The notes: a model not told the origin generated them from the letters alone. A stretch of DNA of 64,000 nucleotides from JAMIFN01 sp964544605 (GCA_964544605.1 CAZJBX010000008.1:13803-77802); one strand, 5' to 3'. Positions 33,156-41,784 are shown, counted from the stretch's first letter. Made by a program: numbers and translations.

Positions 33156-34412
33156 TTACATCTGGGCGATCATCACATCGCCGAACTCGGAGCAAGACAC
33201 TTCGGTGGCATCGTCCATCATGCGGGCGAAGTCGTAAGTGACTTTTTTGCTCAGGATGGCTTTGCCCATAGCGCTGATGACAAGATCAGCCGCCTCAGTC
33301 CAGCCCATATGGCGCAGCATCATTTCAGCAGAAAGAATGATAGAGCCAGGGTTGACTTTGTTTTTGCCTGCGTATTTGGGCGCAGTGCCGTGGGTGGCTT
33401 CAAACATGCCAATGGAGTCGCTCAGGTTGGCACCAGGAGCAATGCCGATACCGCCCACTTGTGCGGCCAGTGCGTCAGAGATGTAATCGCCGTTCAAGTT
33501 CAAAGTGGCAATCACGCTGTAGTCATCGGGGCGCAAGATGATTTGCTGCAAGAAAGCATCGGCGATGCTGTCTTTGACCACGATTTCTTTGCCGGTTTTG
33601 GGGTTTTTGAAGGCGCACCATGGGCCACCATCAATCTCTTGTGCGCCAAATTCGTTTTTCGCCAGTGCGTAGCCCCAGTCGCGGAAGCCGCCTTCGGTGA
33701 ACTTCATGATGTTGCCTTTGTGCACCAAAGTCACAGAGGACTTGTCGTTGTCGATGGCGTATTGGATGGCTTTGCGCACCAAGCGCTCGGTGCCTTCTTT
33801 GGAAACGGGCTTGATGCCGATGCCAGAAGTGCCAGGGAAACGGATTTTGGTGGTGCCCATTTCATTTTGCAGGAAGTCGATGAGTTTTTTCGCCTCAGCA
33901 CTTTCGGCTTGGTATTCGATACCCGCGTAGATGTCTTCAGAGTTTTCGCGGAAGATGACCATATCGACCTTCTCAGGAGCCTTCACGGGTGAGGGCACGC
34001 CAGAGAAATACTGCACAGGACGCAGGCAAACATAGAGGTCAAGTTGCTGACGCAGGGCCACATTCAAGGAACGGATGCCGCCGCCAACAGGCGTGGTCAA
34101 GGGGCCTTTGATGGAGACGACATACTCGCGCAGGGCTTCCATGGTTTCATCAGGCAGCCAAGTGTCTTTGTCGTACACAGTGGTGGATTTCTCACCAGCA
34201 TAGACTTCCATCCAGTGGATTTTTTTCTTGCCGCCGTAAGATTTCGCCACGGCCGCATCGACGACTTTGATCATCACAGGGCTGATGTCCACGCCAATGC
34301 CATCGCCTTCGATGAAGGGGATGATGGGCTCGTCAGGAACATTCAAGCTGAAATCGGCATTGACGGTGATTTTGCTGCCGCCTGCGGGCACTTTGATGTG
34401 TTGGTAGCTCAT
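33156..34412 (-). CDS. icd: Isocitrate dehydrogenase, NADP-dependent
   Basis: TCA-cycle enzyme making 2-oxoglutarate, CO2 and NADPH. 418 residues, the size of E. coli Icd (416). Motifs: PIIPFIEGDGIGVDISPVM, the substrate loop IFRENSEDIYAGIEY with the Ser that AceK phosphorylates in E. coli, and FEATHGTAPKYAGKNKVNPG with the Lys and downstream residues typical of NADP use. The ATG at 34412 (MSYQHIKVPAGG) fits the family; an earlier one at 34469 adds 19 residues with no homology. It lies downstream of maeB, separated by a terminator. Confidence 0.96.
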   Translation of the reverse strand: MSYQHIKVPAGGSKITVNADFSLNVPDEPIIPFIEGDGIGVDISPVMIKVVDAAVAKSYGGKKKIHWMEVYAGEKSTTVYDKDTWLPDETMEALREYVVSIKGPLTTPVGGGIRSLNVALRQQLDLYVCLRPVQYFSGVPSPVKAPEKVDMVIFRENSEDIYAGIEYQAESAEAKKLIDFLQNEMGTTKIRFPGTSGIGIKPVSKEGTERLVRKAIQYAIDNDKSSVTLVHKGNIMKFTEGGFRDWGYALAKNEFGAQEIDGGPWCAFKNPKTGKEIVVKDSIADAFLQQIILRPDDYSVIATLNLNGDYISDALAAQVGGIGIAPGANLSDSIGMFEATHGTAPKYAGKNKVNPGSIILSAEMMLRHMGWTEAADLVISAMGKAILSKKVTYDFARMMDDATEVSCSEFGDVMIAQM

Positions 34413-34442
34413 GGCAAGTCTTTCGTTGGAAGAAGAACAATA

Positions 34443-34475
34443 AAAAAGCACAGCAGGCGGATCCTTCACCTGCTG
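34443..34475 (-). terminator. Terminator after maeB
   Basis: Stem CAGCAGG and CCTGCTG (7 bp) about 32 nt after the maeB stop; on the minus strand it runs into TGC and six T. It lies in the leader region of icd. Confidence 0.6.
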
Positions 34476-34507
34476 GGCGTGTGAAACAGTCTATTTTAAG
34501 GCAAGTC

Positions 34508-36868
34508 TTAGCAAAGCTCGCCCGAAGGACAGTTGGCATCCCCTACGGCAATGGCGGTCATATTGACGATGCGGCGCACGGGGGCGCTGGGCGTGAGCAC
34601 ATGCACAGGCGCATTGCAGCCGAGCAAAATGGGGCCAATGGCGACATTGCCGCCTGCCGTGGTTTTCAGCAGGTTGTAGGCAATATTGGCCGCGTCGAGA
34701 TTGGGCATGATCAAGATATTGGCCTCGCCTTCAAAGCCGAAATTGGGCATCCGTTCTTTGCGGTAATCCAGGTCGAGCGCCACATCGCCGTGCATTTCGC
34801 CTTCGACATCCAGCTCTGGGGCGTGCTCTTTGAGCAAGGCCAGAGTGCGGCGCATTTTGACGGCAGAAGGCGCATCGCTTTCGCCAAAATTGCTGTGCGA
34901 GAGCAAGGCCACTTTGGGCTCAATACCAAAACGGCGCACTTGCTCGGCAGCCATCATGGTAATGGCGCAAAGCTGCTCAGCCGTGGGGTTGTCGTTCACA
35001 TGGGTGTCCACAATGAAGACTTGGTGGTTGGGCAAAATCAGGCCGTTCATGCAGGCATATACCTCAGCCGCTTCACCCAGAACCGCCAAACGCGCGTCAC
35101 GGCGCTTGCCAATGACTTGGTCAATGTATTTCAGGTGCAAGGCGGTGGTGGCCCAAGTGCCGCAAATCAGGCCATCGGCTTGGCCCGTGTGCAGCATCAT
35201 GGCGCCAATCAGGGTCAAGCGGCGGCGCATTTCAATTTTGGCCAATTGCACCGTGCCGCCCTTGCGCTCAATCATGCGGTGGTATTCCTGCCAGAAGCCA
35301 CGGTAGCGATCATCCATTTCGGTGTTCACCACATCGTAGTCGCGGCCTTCCTCAAGGCGCAGGCCAAAGCGCTCAATGCGCTGGCGGATGATGGCAGGGC
35401 GGCCAATCAAAATCGGGCGCGCGATGTTTTCATCGCTGACGATTTGTGCCGCCCGCAGCACGCGCTCTTCCTCGCCCTCGCAGTAGCAAATGCGTTTTTT
35501 CGTGGCTTTTTTCGCCGCAGCAATCACGGGCTTCATCAGCGTGCCGCTGGCATGTACCAAAGCCTTCAGGTGCTCAATATAGTGCTCCATATCGGCAATC
35601 GGGCGTTGTGCCACGCCGCTGTCGGCTGCCGCCTGCGCCACGGCGGGCGCGATGCGCTCCATCAGGCGGGGGTCAAAGGGCTTGGGAATGAGGTATTCAG
35701 GGCCAAAGTGCAGGGTTTCACCCGCATAAGCTGCGGCCACGACTTCGTTTTGCTCGGCCTGCGCCAGCTCGGCAATGGCGTGCACCGCCGCCACTTCCAT
35801 CTCTTTGCTGATGCTGGTAGCCCCTGAATCGAGCGCACCCCTGAAGATATAGGGGAAGCACAGCACATTGTTGACTTGGTTGGGGTAGTCAGAGCGCCCC
35901 GTGGCGATGAGGGCATCGTCGCGCACGGCCAAAATATCCTCAGGCATGATTTCAGGGATGGGGTTGGCCAAGCCCAAAATCATGGGCTTATCAGCCATGA
36001 CTTTGACCATATCTTGGCTCACCACGCCCGCGCCAGAAAGCCCCAAAAACACATCGGCATCCTGCATACAGTCGGCCAAAGTTTCGGCTGGGCCAGTTTG
36101 CATGAAGTAGGCTTTCTCCGCATCCAAACTGTCTTTGCGGCGCTCGTGAATCAGGCCACGGCTATCGCAGACCCAAATGTTCTCGCGCTTCATGCCCAGC
36201 TTGATGAGCAAGTGCAAACAGGCTTGCGCCGCCGCACCTGCGCCGCTGGCAGCCAGCTTGACTTCTTCAATCTTCTTGCCTTGCACTTTCAAACCATTGA
36301 GCACCGCTGCGCCCACCACAATGGCCGTGCCGTGTTGGTCGTCGTGAAAGACAGGAATCTTCATGCGCTCGCGCAGTTTGCGTTCGATGTAGAAGCAATC
36401 GGGCGCTTTGATGTCTTCAAGGTTGATGCCGCCAAAAGTGGGCTCAAGGGCCGCAATGATTTCAATCAGCTTGTCGGGGTCTTTTTCATCAATCTCAAGG
36501 TCGAACACATCGATGCCTGAGAATTTTTTGAAGAGCACGCCCTTGCCTTCCATCACAGGCTTGCCCGCCAGCGGGCCAATATCACCCAAGCCCAACACAG
36601 CCGTGCCGTTGGTAATCACGGCCACCAAATTGCCTTTGCTGGTGTATTTGTAAGCGGCGGCGGGGTCTTTTTCGATTTCCTCGCAGGGGATGGCCACGCC
36701 GGGCGAATAGGCCAAGGCCAAATCGTATTGCGACACCATCTGCTTGGTCGGTGCAATCGTCACTTTGCCAGGTTGGGGGAACTCGTGGTAGCGCAAGGCA
36801 TCTTCGCGCAGGCGGGCTTTTTTATCGAGTTTTTCATGCGCCTCGGGGCGCTGATTGGGGTGATTCAT
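34508..36868 (-). CDS. maeB: NADP-dependent malic enzyme with phosphotransacetylase-like domain
   Basis: Decarboxylates malate to pyruvate with NADPH. 786 residues, the full MaeB size (759 in E. coli). N-terminal malic enzyme, residues about 1-430: ALAYSPGVAIPCEEI, AVLGLGDIGPLAGKPVMEGK, VFHDDQHGTAIVVGAAVLNG, ASGAGAAAQACLHLL and LANPIPEIMPEDI. C-terminal phosphotransacetylase-like domain, residues about 440-780, with ILIGRPAIIRQRIERFGL and VAIGPILLGCNAPVHVLT; in MaeB this domain is regulatory and does not catalyse acetyl transfer. ATG at 36868 (MNHPNQRPEAHEKL). Divergent from bdhA. Confidence 0.96.
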   Translation of the reverse strand: MNHPNQRPEAHEKLDKKARLREDALRYHEFPQPGKVTIAPTKQMVSQYDLALAYSPGVAIPCEEIEKDPAAAYKYTSKGNLVAVITNGTAVLGLGDIGPLAGKPVMEGKGVLFKKFSGIDVFDLEIDEKDPDKLIEIIAALEPTFGGINLEDIKAPDCFYIERKLRERMKIPVFHDDQHGTAIVVGAAVLNGLKVQGKKIEEVKLAASGAGAAAQACLHLLIKLGMKRENIWVCDSRGLIHERRKDSLDAEKAYFMQTGPAETLADCMQDADVFLGLSGAGVVSQDMVKVMADKPMILGLANPIPEIMPEDILAVRDDALIATGRSDYPNQVNNVLCFPYIFRGALDSGATSISKEMEVAAVHAIAELAQAEQNEVVAAAYAGETLHFGPEYLIPKPFDPRLMERIAPAVAQAAADSGVAQRPIADMEHYIEHLKALVHASGTLMKPVIAAAKKATKKRICYCEGEEERVLRAAQIVSDENIARPILIGRPAIIRQRIERFGLRLEEGRDYDVVNTEMDDRYRGFWQEYHRMIERKGGTVQLAKIEMRRRLTLIGAMMLHTGQADGLICGTWATTALHLKYIDQVIGKRRDARLAVLGEAAEVYACMNGLILPNHQVFIVDTHVNDNPTAEQLCAITMMAAEQVRRFGIEPKVALLSHSNFGESDAPSAVKMRRTLALLKEHAPELDVEGEMHGDVALDLDYRKERMPNFGFEGEANILIMPNLDAANIAYNLLKTTAGGNVAIGPILLGCNAPVHVLTPSAPVRRIVNMTAIAVGDANCPSGELC

Positions 36869-36985
36869 AAATCGTTGCAGAAAATTCAAGCTGGGCAAAC
36901 CCTGCCCATTGGGGAAGCTGCCATTGTAGGGCCAGCACCCCATACCTTACTAAAATGCGCGTTTTAACGAAAAAAGGAAACAGCT

Positions 36986-37774
36986 ATGTTGCAAGGCAAA
37001 ACCGCCCTCGTTACCGGCTCCACCAGCGGCATTGGCTTGGGCATGGCCAAGGCTTTGGCCGCCCAAGGCGCGCACATCGTCCTCAATGGCTTTGGCGATA
37101 CCAGCGGCCCGCAGGCCGAAGTGAAACAAGCCGCCCAAGCCGCAGGCTTTGACATCCGCGTGGGCTACCACGGCGCCGACCTGTCCAAGCCCAGCGACAT
37201 CGAAGCCATGATGGCTTATGTGGAAAGCGAATTCGGCGGCGCAGATATTTTGGTGAACAACGCTGGCATTCAGCACACCGCCGCGATTGAGGACTTCCCC
37301 ACCGAAAAATGGGATGCCATCCTCGCCATCAACCTCAGTAGCTGCTTCCACACCACGCGCTTGGCCCTGCCCGTCATGCGCCGCAAAAACTGGGGCCGCA
37401 TCGTCAATTTGGCCTCTGTGCATGGCCTCGTGGCATCGGTCCACAAATCGGCCTATATCGCCGCCAAACACGGCGTGGTCGGCCTGACCAAAACCACTGC
37501 CCTTGAAACAGCGCTGGAGCCCATCACCTGCAACGCCATTTGCCCTGGCTGGACGCTGACCCCACTGGTGCAAAAGCAAATTGACGACCGTGGCCGTGAA
37601 GCAGGCACCGACGAGGCCACCACCATCAAAGCCATGCTGAGCGAAAAACAGCCCTCGCAAAGCTTCATCCGCACCGAAGATATTGGCGCCACCTGCGTCT
37701 TTTTGTGCAGCGCTGCGGCCGACAACATCCGTGGCCAAAGCATTGCCCTAGACGGCGGCTGGACGGCGCAATAA
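36986..37774 (+). CDS. bdhA: 3-hydroxybutyrate dehydrogenase
   Basis: Interconverts (R)-3-hydroxybutyrate and acetoacetate during polyhydroxybutyrate turnover. 262-residue short-chain dehydrogenase: cofactor motif TGSTSGIG (residues 10-17), NNAGIQHTAAIEDFPTEKWD (NNAG with the bdh-type IQH), catalytic Ser/Tyr/Lys in NLASVHGLVASVHKSAYIAAKHG, and the family end GQSIALDGGWTAQ. The ATG at 36986 follows AAAGGAAA. A likely promoter lies in the 117-nt gap to maeB. pfkA follows 56 nt downstream on the same strand. Confidence 0.93.
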   Translation: MLQGKTALVTGSTSGIGLGMAKALAAQGAHIVLNGFGDTSGPQAEVKQAAQAAGFDIRVGYHGADLSKPSDIEAMMAYVESEFGGADILVNNAGIQHTAAIEDFPTEKWDAILAINLSSCFHTTRLALPVMRRKNWGRIVNLASVHGLVASVHKSAYIAAKHGVVGLTKTTALETALEPITCNAICPGWTLTPLVQKQIDDRGREAGTDEATTIKAMLSEKQPSQSFIRTEDIGATCVFLCSAAADNIRGQSIALDGGWTAQ

Positions 37775-37830
37775 AAACAGCGCCAGCCCATCTCACGCCA
37801 TCCCGTATTGCAAGAAACCAAGGCCCAACG

Positions 37831-38796
37831 ATGAAGAAAATTGCCATTGTGACCAGCGGCGGTGACGCCCCTGGCATGAACGCCGCCATCCGCGCCGCCG
37901 TGCGCACCTGCTGCGCCCGTGGCCTGCAAGCCATCGGCGTGCGCCGGGGCTACAACGGCCTGATGGACGGCGATTTTCTCGACCTTGGCCCACGCCAAGT
38001 GGCCAATATCTTGCAACGCGGCGGCACCATGCTACTGACTGCCCGCAGCCCTGACTTCCGCAGCGCACAAGGCCGCACCCGCGCCATGCAAAACCTGCAA
38101 AACGCGGGCATTGACGGCCTCGTCGTCATCGGCGGTGACGGCAGCTTGCAAGGCGCACACGCGCTGGCCACCGAGCACGGCCTGCCCGTCGTCGGCCTGC
38201 CCGCCACCATCGACAACGACCTCTGGGGCACAGACCACACCATCGGCTACTTCACCGCCATTGAAACCGCCGTGGACGCAGTGGACAAACTGCGGGACAC
38301 AGGGGCCAGCCACGAGCGCACCTTCGTTATCGAAGTCATGGGCCGCCATGCGGGCCATATCGCTATGGATGTGGCCTTGGCTGGCGGCGCAGAAGAAGTC
38401 TTCTTGCCCGAAAGCCCACGCGATCCCGCCAGCGTCATGGCCGTGATTGAGCAAGCCCACGCCCGTGGCAAAAGCAGCGCCATCATCATCGTGGCAGAAG
38501 GCCACCCCGGCGGCGGCGCAGCCGTGCAAGCGGCGATTGAAGCGGCCACCGGCCAGCAAACCCGCCTGGCCGTGCTTGGCCATTTGCAGCGCGGTGGCCG
38601 CCCCGCCGTGGGCGACCGCATCTTGGCCTCGCGCCTCGGCGTGGCCGCTGTCGATGCCCTACTCGCAGGCCAGCACGGTGTCATGCTGGGTATGCAAAAC
38701 CAGCAACTCGTCAGCCTGCCCCTACCGCAAACCTGGACACAACGCAAAAACACCGACCCTGCGGCCTATGACTGCCTGCGGGTGTTGAGTGTGTAA
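37831..38796 (+). CDS. pfkA: 6-phosphofructokinase (ATP-type)
   Basis: Phosphorylates fructose 6-phosphate in glycolysis. 321 residues, nearly the 320 of E. coli PfkA. Motifs: IAIVTSGGDAPGMNAAIRAA, the nucleotide site VVIGGDGSLQGA (GGDGS points to ATP rather than pyrophosphate), the catalytic PATIDNDLWGTDHTIGYFTA (TIDND), and MGRHAGHIAMDVALAGGAEE. Start ATG at 37831. Many Burkholderiales lack this enzyme and rely on the Entner-Doudoroff route, so its presence is notable. It follows bdhA and precedes an unrelated gene by only 11 nt. Confidence 0.94.
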   Translation: MKKIAIVTSGGDAPGMNAAIRAAVRTCCARGLQAIGVRRGYNGLMDGDFLDLGPRQVANILQRGGTMLLTARSPDFRSAQGRTRAMQNLQNAGIDGLVVIGGDGSLQGAHALATEHGLPVVGLPATIDNDLWGTDHTIGYFTAIETAVDAVDKLRDTGASHERTFVIEVMGRHAGHIAMDVALAGGAEEVFLPESPRDPASVMAVIEQAHARGKSSAIIIVAEGHPGGGAAVQAAIEAATGQQTRLAVLGHLQRGGRPAVGDRILASRLGVAAVDALLAGQHGVMLGMQNQQLVSLPLPQTWTQRKNTDPAAYDCLRVLSV

Positions 38797-38807
38797 AGAG
38801 GCAAGCC

Positions 38808-39752
38808 ATGAGCAAAACATCGCAAATCCAACGCATCGTCCATTTTTTGCAGCAACATCCGCAAAAGCGTTTTACCGCCCGTGCGCTGGCCCAAGCCCTG
38901 ATCAGCCAACACCCCAAGGATTACGCCAGCAAACGCAGCAACCCCCGTTTTGATACGGATGCCGCTTTTTTGCAGCAAATCGTGGCCGAAATTGGTTCGC
39001 AAAAAGACAGCCTAGCCAAGGCCAGCCCGCACATTTTTTGGCAAGACAAACCACGGCCTCGCCACTACTGGTTTGACCCCAGCCGCCGCCGCGATGATGC
39101 CGAGGCGATAGGCGACAGCGATGAAGAAAAAGCCAACGATGCCGATACAGATACAGGCAACGCCCAAAAGCTATCAGAGCATGCGCTCTACCCCATGCTC
39201 ATTGATTACCTCAAGACAGAGCTTGGCTTGCTTTGCTTGCGCATCGACGAAAAGCGATCAAGAAACACACGGGGCAAAGGCGGCAACCAATGGCTGCACC
39301 CTGATATTGTGGCCATGCAGCCCGTGGACAAAGAGTGGGACCACTTGATTCGCCACTGCGTCAAACACAATGCCGGCCAAAGCGCCCGCCTCTGGTCATT
39401 CGAGGTCAAGAAAGAGCTGCATTTGGGCAATGCCCGCGAAAGCTTTTTTCAAGCCGTGAGCAACTCCAGTTGGGCGCATGAAGCCTATTTGGTTGCCACA
39501 CTCATCAGCAATGCCGCCACTGAAAAAGAACTCCGTATGCTCTCGGCCCTGCACGGCGTGGGCCTGATTTTGCTCAACCCTGAAAACCCCAGCGAAAGCG
39601 AAATCCTCTTGCCCGCCCGTGCGCGCGCCGATGTGGACTGGGAATCCGCGCAGCGCCTCTTGAGCGAGAACGAAGACTTCAAAGACTTCATAGAACAAGT
39701 GAGCAGTTACTTGCAAACGGGCCGTGTTCGCACCAAAGACTGGAACCAATAA
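38808..39752 (+). CDS. HrgA/COG2958-like protein: winged helix plus PD-(D/E)xK-like domain
   Basis: 314 residues of no firmly assigned function. Residues 1-90 look like a HARE-type winged helix (QIQRIVHFLQQHPQKRFTAR ... LAQALISQHP). Residues 94-120 are an acidic linker. The C-terminal domain (about 125-310) has HPDIV (D166), FEVKKEL (E199-x-K201) and a following Q215, the order and spacing of a PD-(D/E)xK nuclease core. Related proteins are known near restriction systems (HrgA of Helicobacter). It starts 11 nt after pfkA and ends at a bidirectional terminator, beside higBA. A nuclease or defence role is inferred, not shown. Confidence 0.7.
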   Translation: MSKTSQIQRIVHFLQQHPQKRFTARALAQALISQHPKDYASKRSNPRFDTDAAFLQQIVAEIGSQKDSLAKASPHIFWQDKPRPRHYWFDPSRRRDDAEAIGDSDEEKANDADTDTGNAQKLSEHALYPMLIDYLKTELGLLCLRIDEKRSRNTRGKGGNQWLHPDIVAMQPVDKEWDHLIRHCVKHNAGQSARLWSFEVKKELHLGNARESFFQAVSNSSWAHEAYLVATLISNAATEKELRMLSALHGVGLILLNPENPSESEILLPARARADVDWESAQRLLSENEDFKDFIEQVSSYLQTGRVRTKDWNQ

Positions 39753-39759
39753 AGCACAA

Positions 39760-39784
39760 AAAAGGCCGCATCCAGCGGCCTTTT
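39760..39784. terminator. Bidirectional terminator between the HrgA-like gene and higA
   Basis: Stem AAAAGGCCGC and GCGGCCTTTT (10 bp, loop ATCCA), with T-rich tracts on both strands. It is nearly identical to the hairpin at 40534-40558. Confidence 0.85.
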
Positions 39785-39801
39785 CCTATCGCCTCAGCCT
39801 A

Positions 39802-40170
39802 TTACGCCGCAATCAAAACCGCTGCGCTGATGCCCAGACCTTGATGCAGATTGCGAATCATCCGCAAAGTCAAAGGGCGCTGGCGACTGAGCACCTCGTA
39901 CACCCGATTCGACTTGCCAATCATCGGCTCCAAGTCACGCACATTGAGCTGCCCCTGCTCCATGCGGAATTTAATGGCCTCAATCGGATCAGGAGACGGC
40001 AAAGCATGGTGCTCTGCCTCATAAACCTGAACCAAAGTGCCCAACACTTCGAGATGATCGGCTGCGGCGCTCTCAGGGCTGGGGTCTTGCTCAATCAGCT
40101 CTGCCAGTTGCGCCAAGGCCAAGGCATAGTCTTCATCCGTTTTAATCGGTTTGATGTGCATGGCGTTCAC
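39802..40170 (-). CDS. higA: HigA-family antitoxin
   Basis: 122 residues (119 if the ATG at 40161 is used instead of the GTG at 40170). The N-terminal half matches the COG5499-type HigA opening IKPIKTDEDYALALAQLAEL, followed by a helix-turn-helix region (QLNVRDLEPMIGKSNRVYEVLS written as QLNVRDLEPMIG, KSNRVYEVLS) and RQRPLTLRMIRNLHQGLGI. It neutralises HigB and should repress the operon. The GTG overlaps the toxin stop by 4 nt (GTGA), which favours that start through coupling. Confidence 0.88.
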   Translation of the reverse strand: MNAMHIKPIKTDEDYALALAQLAELIEQDPSPESAAADHLEVLGTLVQVYEAEHHALPSPDPIEAIKFRMEQGQLNVRDLEPMIGKSNRVYEVLSRQRPLTLRMIRNLHQGLGISAAVLIAA

Positions 40171-40484
40171 CTTTTCCTTTCCAAATCCAGCTCCACACGC
40201 TCAGCATCCACTTTGTCGTAGTCTGCGTGCGTGCCAATAAACTTGATAAACAGCCAAGATGTTTGATAAGCAATCGCCACAATCAAACGGTAGTCATTGC
40301 CTTTGATATTGAAGACCACGCGCCGATTTTTCAAAATACTGGCTGACTTAAATTGGGCTTTGATATCTGCGGGTTGGCGCCAGTTCGCTTGAGCTGCCTC
40401 GGCATACCACGCCAGCAAAGCCGCCTCAGCATCAGGGTGCTTTTGAATGAAGGCTTTGAGGACAGATAGGGCCACGATTTTCAT
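40167..40484 (-). CDS. higB: HigB-family toxin (mRNA interferase)
   Basis: 105 residues. Family blocks: LKAFIQKHPDAEAALLAWYA, AQFKSASILKNRRVVFNIKG (with the NRVVFNIKGN core), NDYRLIVAIAYQTSWLFIKF and IGTHADYDKVD at the end, holding the His and Tyr of the active site. HigB cuts translated mRNA on the ribosome. Toxin-first order is normal for higBA. The ATG at 40484 has no ribosome site and sits 7 nt after a -10 box, so the mRNA is predicted to be leaderless. Its operator lies in the promoter spacer. Confidence 0.9.
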   Translation of the reverse strand: MKIVALSVLKAFIQKHPDAEAALLAWYAEAAQANWRQPADIKAQFKSASILKNRRVVFNIKGNDYRLIVAIAYQTSWLFIKFIGTHADYDKVDAERVELDLERKR

Positions 40485-40491
40485 CGAACCG

Positions 40492-40520
40492 ATAGTAATC
40501 CCAATTTGGGACTACCGCAA
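40492..40520 (-). promoter_or_regulatory. higBA promoter with operator palindrome
   Basis: Minus strand: -35 TTGCGG (40520-40515), 17-bp spacer, -10 TACTAT (40497-40492). A 21-bp near-palindrome (40495-40515, arms GTAATCCCAA and TTGGGACTAC) covers the spacer and touches both boxes, fit for HigA repression. Confidence 0.65.
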
Positions 40521-40533
40521 GAGCAAGCCACAA

Positions 40534-40558
40534 AAAAGGCCGCATCAAGCGGCCTTTT
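40534..40558 (-). terminator. Terminator after the thiolase gene
   Basis: Stem AAAAGGCCGC and GCGGCCTTTT (10 bp, loop ATCAA), 24 nt after the thiolase stop, with six T on the minus strand. It is nearly identical to 39760-39784. Confidence 0.85.
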
Positions 40559-40582
40559 CTCTTATCTCCTGACAGCCGCAGC

Positions 40583-41749
40583 TTACAGGCGCTCAAGAAT
40601 GGTGACATTGGCCTGACCGCCGCCTTCACACATGGTTTGCAGGCCGTAGCGGCCACCGGTGCGTTCCAGCTCGTGCAGCAGGGTGGTCATGAGTTTGGCA
40701 CCCGATGCGCCCAGTGGGTGGCCCAAGGCAATGGCGCCGCCATTCACATTGGTTTTGGCGTGGTCGTAGCCGGTTTCTTTCAACCAAGCCATGACGACGG
40801 AGGCAAAGGCTTCGTTGATTTCAACGAGGTCGATGTCCTTCATGCTCATGCCCGCTTTTTTCAGCGCATATTCCGTGGCAGGAATGGGCGCGGTCAAGTG
40901 CCAAATGGGGTCGGCGGCGCGCACGCTGATGTGGTGGATGCGGGCGCGGGGCGTGAGGTTGTAGCGTTTGAGCGCGGCCTCGCTCACCACCAACACAGCG
41001 GCTGAGGCATCGCAAGTGGAGCTGGACACGGCTGCGGTGATGGCAGGGTAGGTGGGGTCCACAGGCTGCAAGCTGGCCATTTTTTCAAGATTCGGCTCGC
41101 GGGCGGTTTCGTCCATTTTCAACACCGTGCCGTCGGGCAGGGTGAAGGGCAGAATTTCTTTGTCAAAACGGCCTTCGGCCATGGCTTTGAGGGCACGGGT
41201 GTGGCTCTCAGCAGCAAATTGCTCCATATCGGCGCGGCTGATGCCCCAGTTGTCGGCAATGCGCTGGGCGGCGTAGAACTGATTCACGGGCTGGTCGCCG
41301 TAGCGTGCTTGCCAGCCTTTGCTCTCAGCAAAGGGCGTGGTAAAGCCGTATTGCTGGCCGGCAATCATGGCCGAGCTGATGGGGATGGCCGTCATGGTTT
41401 GCACGCCGCCAGCCAGCACCACATCTTGCGTGCCGCTCATCACAGCTTGGGCAGCAAAGTGCACGGCCTGTTGTGATGAACCGCATTGGCGGTCCACCGT
41501 GGTGCCGGGCACGCAATCGGGCTGGCCTGCGGCGAGCCAACTGGTGCGGGCAATGTCACCGGCCAAAGCGCCAATGGTGTCCACACAGCCAAAAATCACA
41601 TCGTCATACTCATCGGCAGGAATCGCGTTGCGCTCCACAATGCCTTTGATGACATGGGCACCCAAATCAGCGCCGTGAACCGCACCCAAAGACCCTTTGC
41701 GGCGGCCCGTGGGGCTGCGCAGGGCATCAACAATATAGGCTTGTGCCAT
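40583..41749 (-). CDS. Thiolase (acetyl-CoA C-acyltransferase)
   Basis: Carries out thiolytic cleavage of 3-ketoacyl-CoA or the reverse condensation. 388 residues with all thiolase signatures: the nucleophile Cys in TTVDRQCGSSQQAVHF, EINEAFASVVMAW, NVNGGAIALGHPLGASGAKL and the C-terminal MCEGGGQAN with the second catalytic Cys. The RQCGSSQQA variant is commoner in FadA-like catabolic thiolases than in biosynthetic PhaA. Start ATG at 41749. The exact substrate is not clear; nearby acyl-CoA dehydrogenases suggest a beta-oxidation role. Confidence 0.92.
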   Translation of the reverse strand: MAQAYIVDALRSPTGRRKGSLGAVHGADLGAHVIKGIVERNAIPADEYDDVIFGCVDTIGALAGDIARTSWLAAGQPDCVPGTTVDRQCGSSQQAVHFAAQAVMSGTQDVVLAGGVQTMTAIPISSAMIAGQQYGFTTPFAESKGWQARYGDQPVNQFYAAQRIADNWGISRADMEQFAAESHTRALKAMAEGRFDKEILPFTLPDGTVLKMDETAREPNLEKMASLQPVDPTYPAITAAVSSSTCDASAAVLVVSEAALKRYNLTPRARIHHISVRAADPIWHLTAPIPATEYALKKAGMSMKDIDLVEINEAFASVVMAWLKETGYDHAKTNVNGGAIALGHPLGASGAKLMTTLLHELERTGGRYGLQTMCEGGGQANVTILERL

Positions 41750-41784
41750 GGTGTGAACCTTTCTTTCAATTTAAAAAACTGCCA

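Noticed and set aside
36951..36966. Near-palindrome TAAAATGCGCGTTTTA upstream of bdhA as an operator
   Set aside because: One mismatch pair and low complexity; overlaps a plausible -10 region, but no evidence links it to a regulator.
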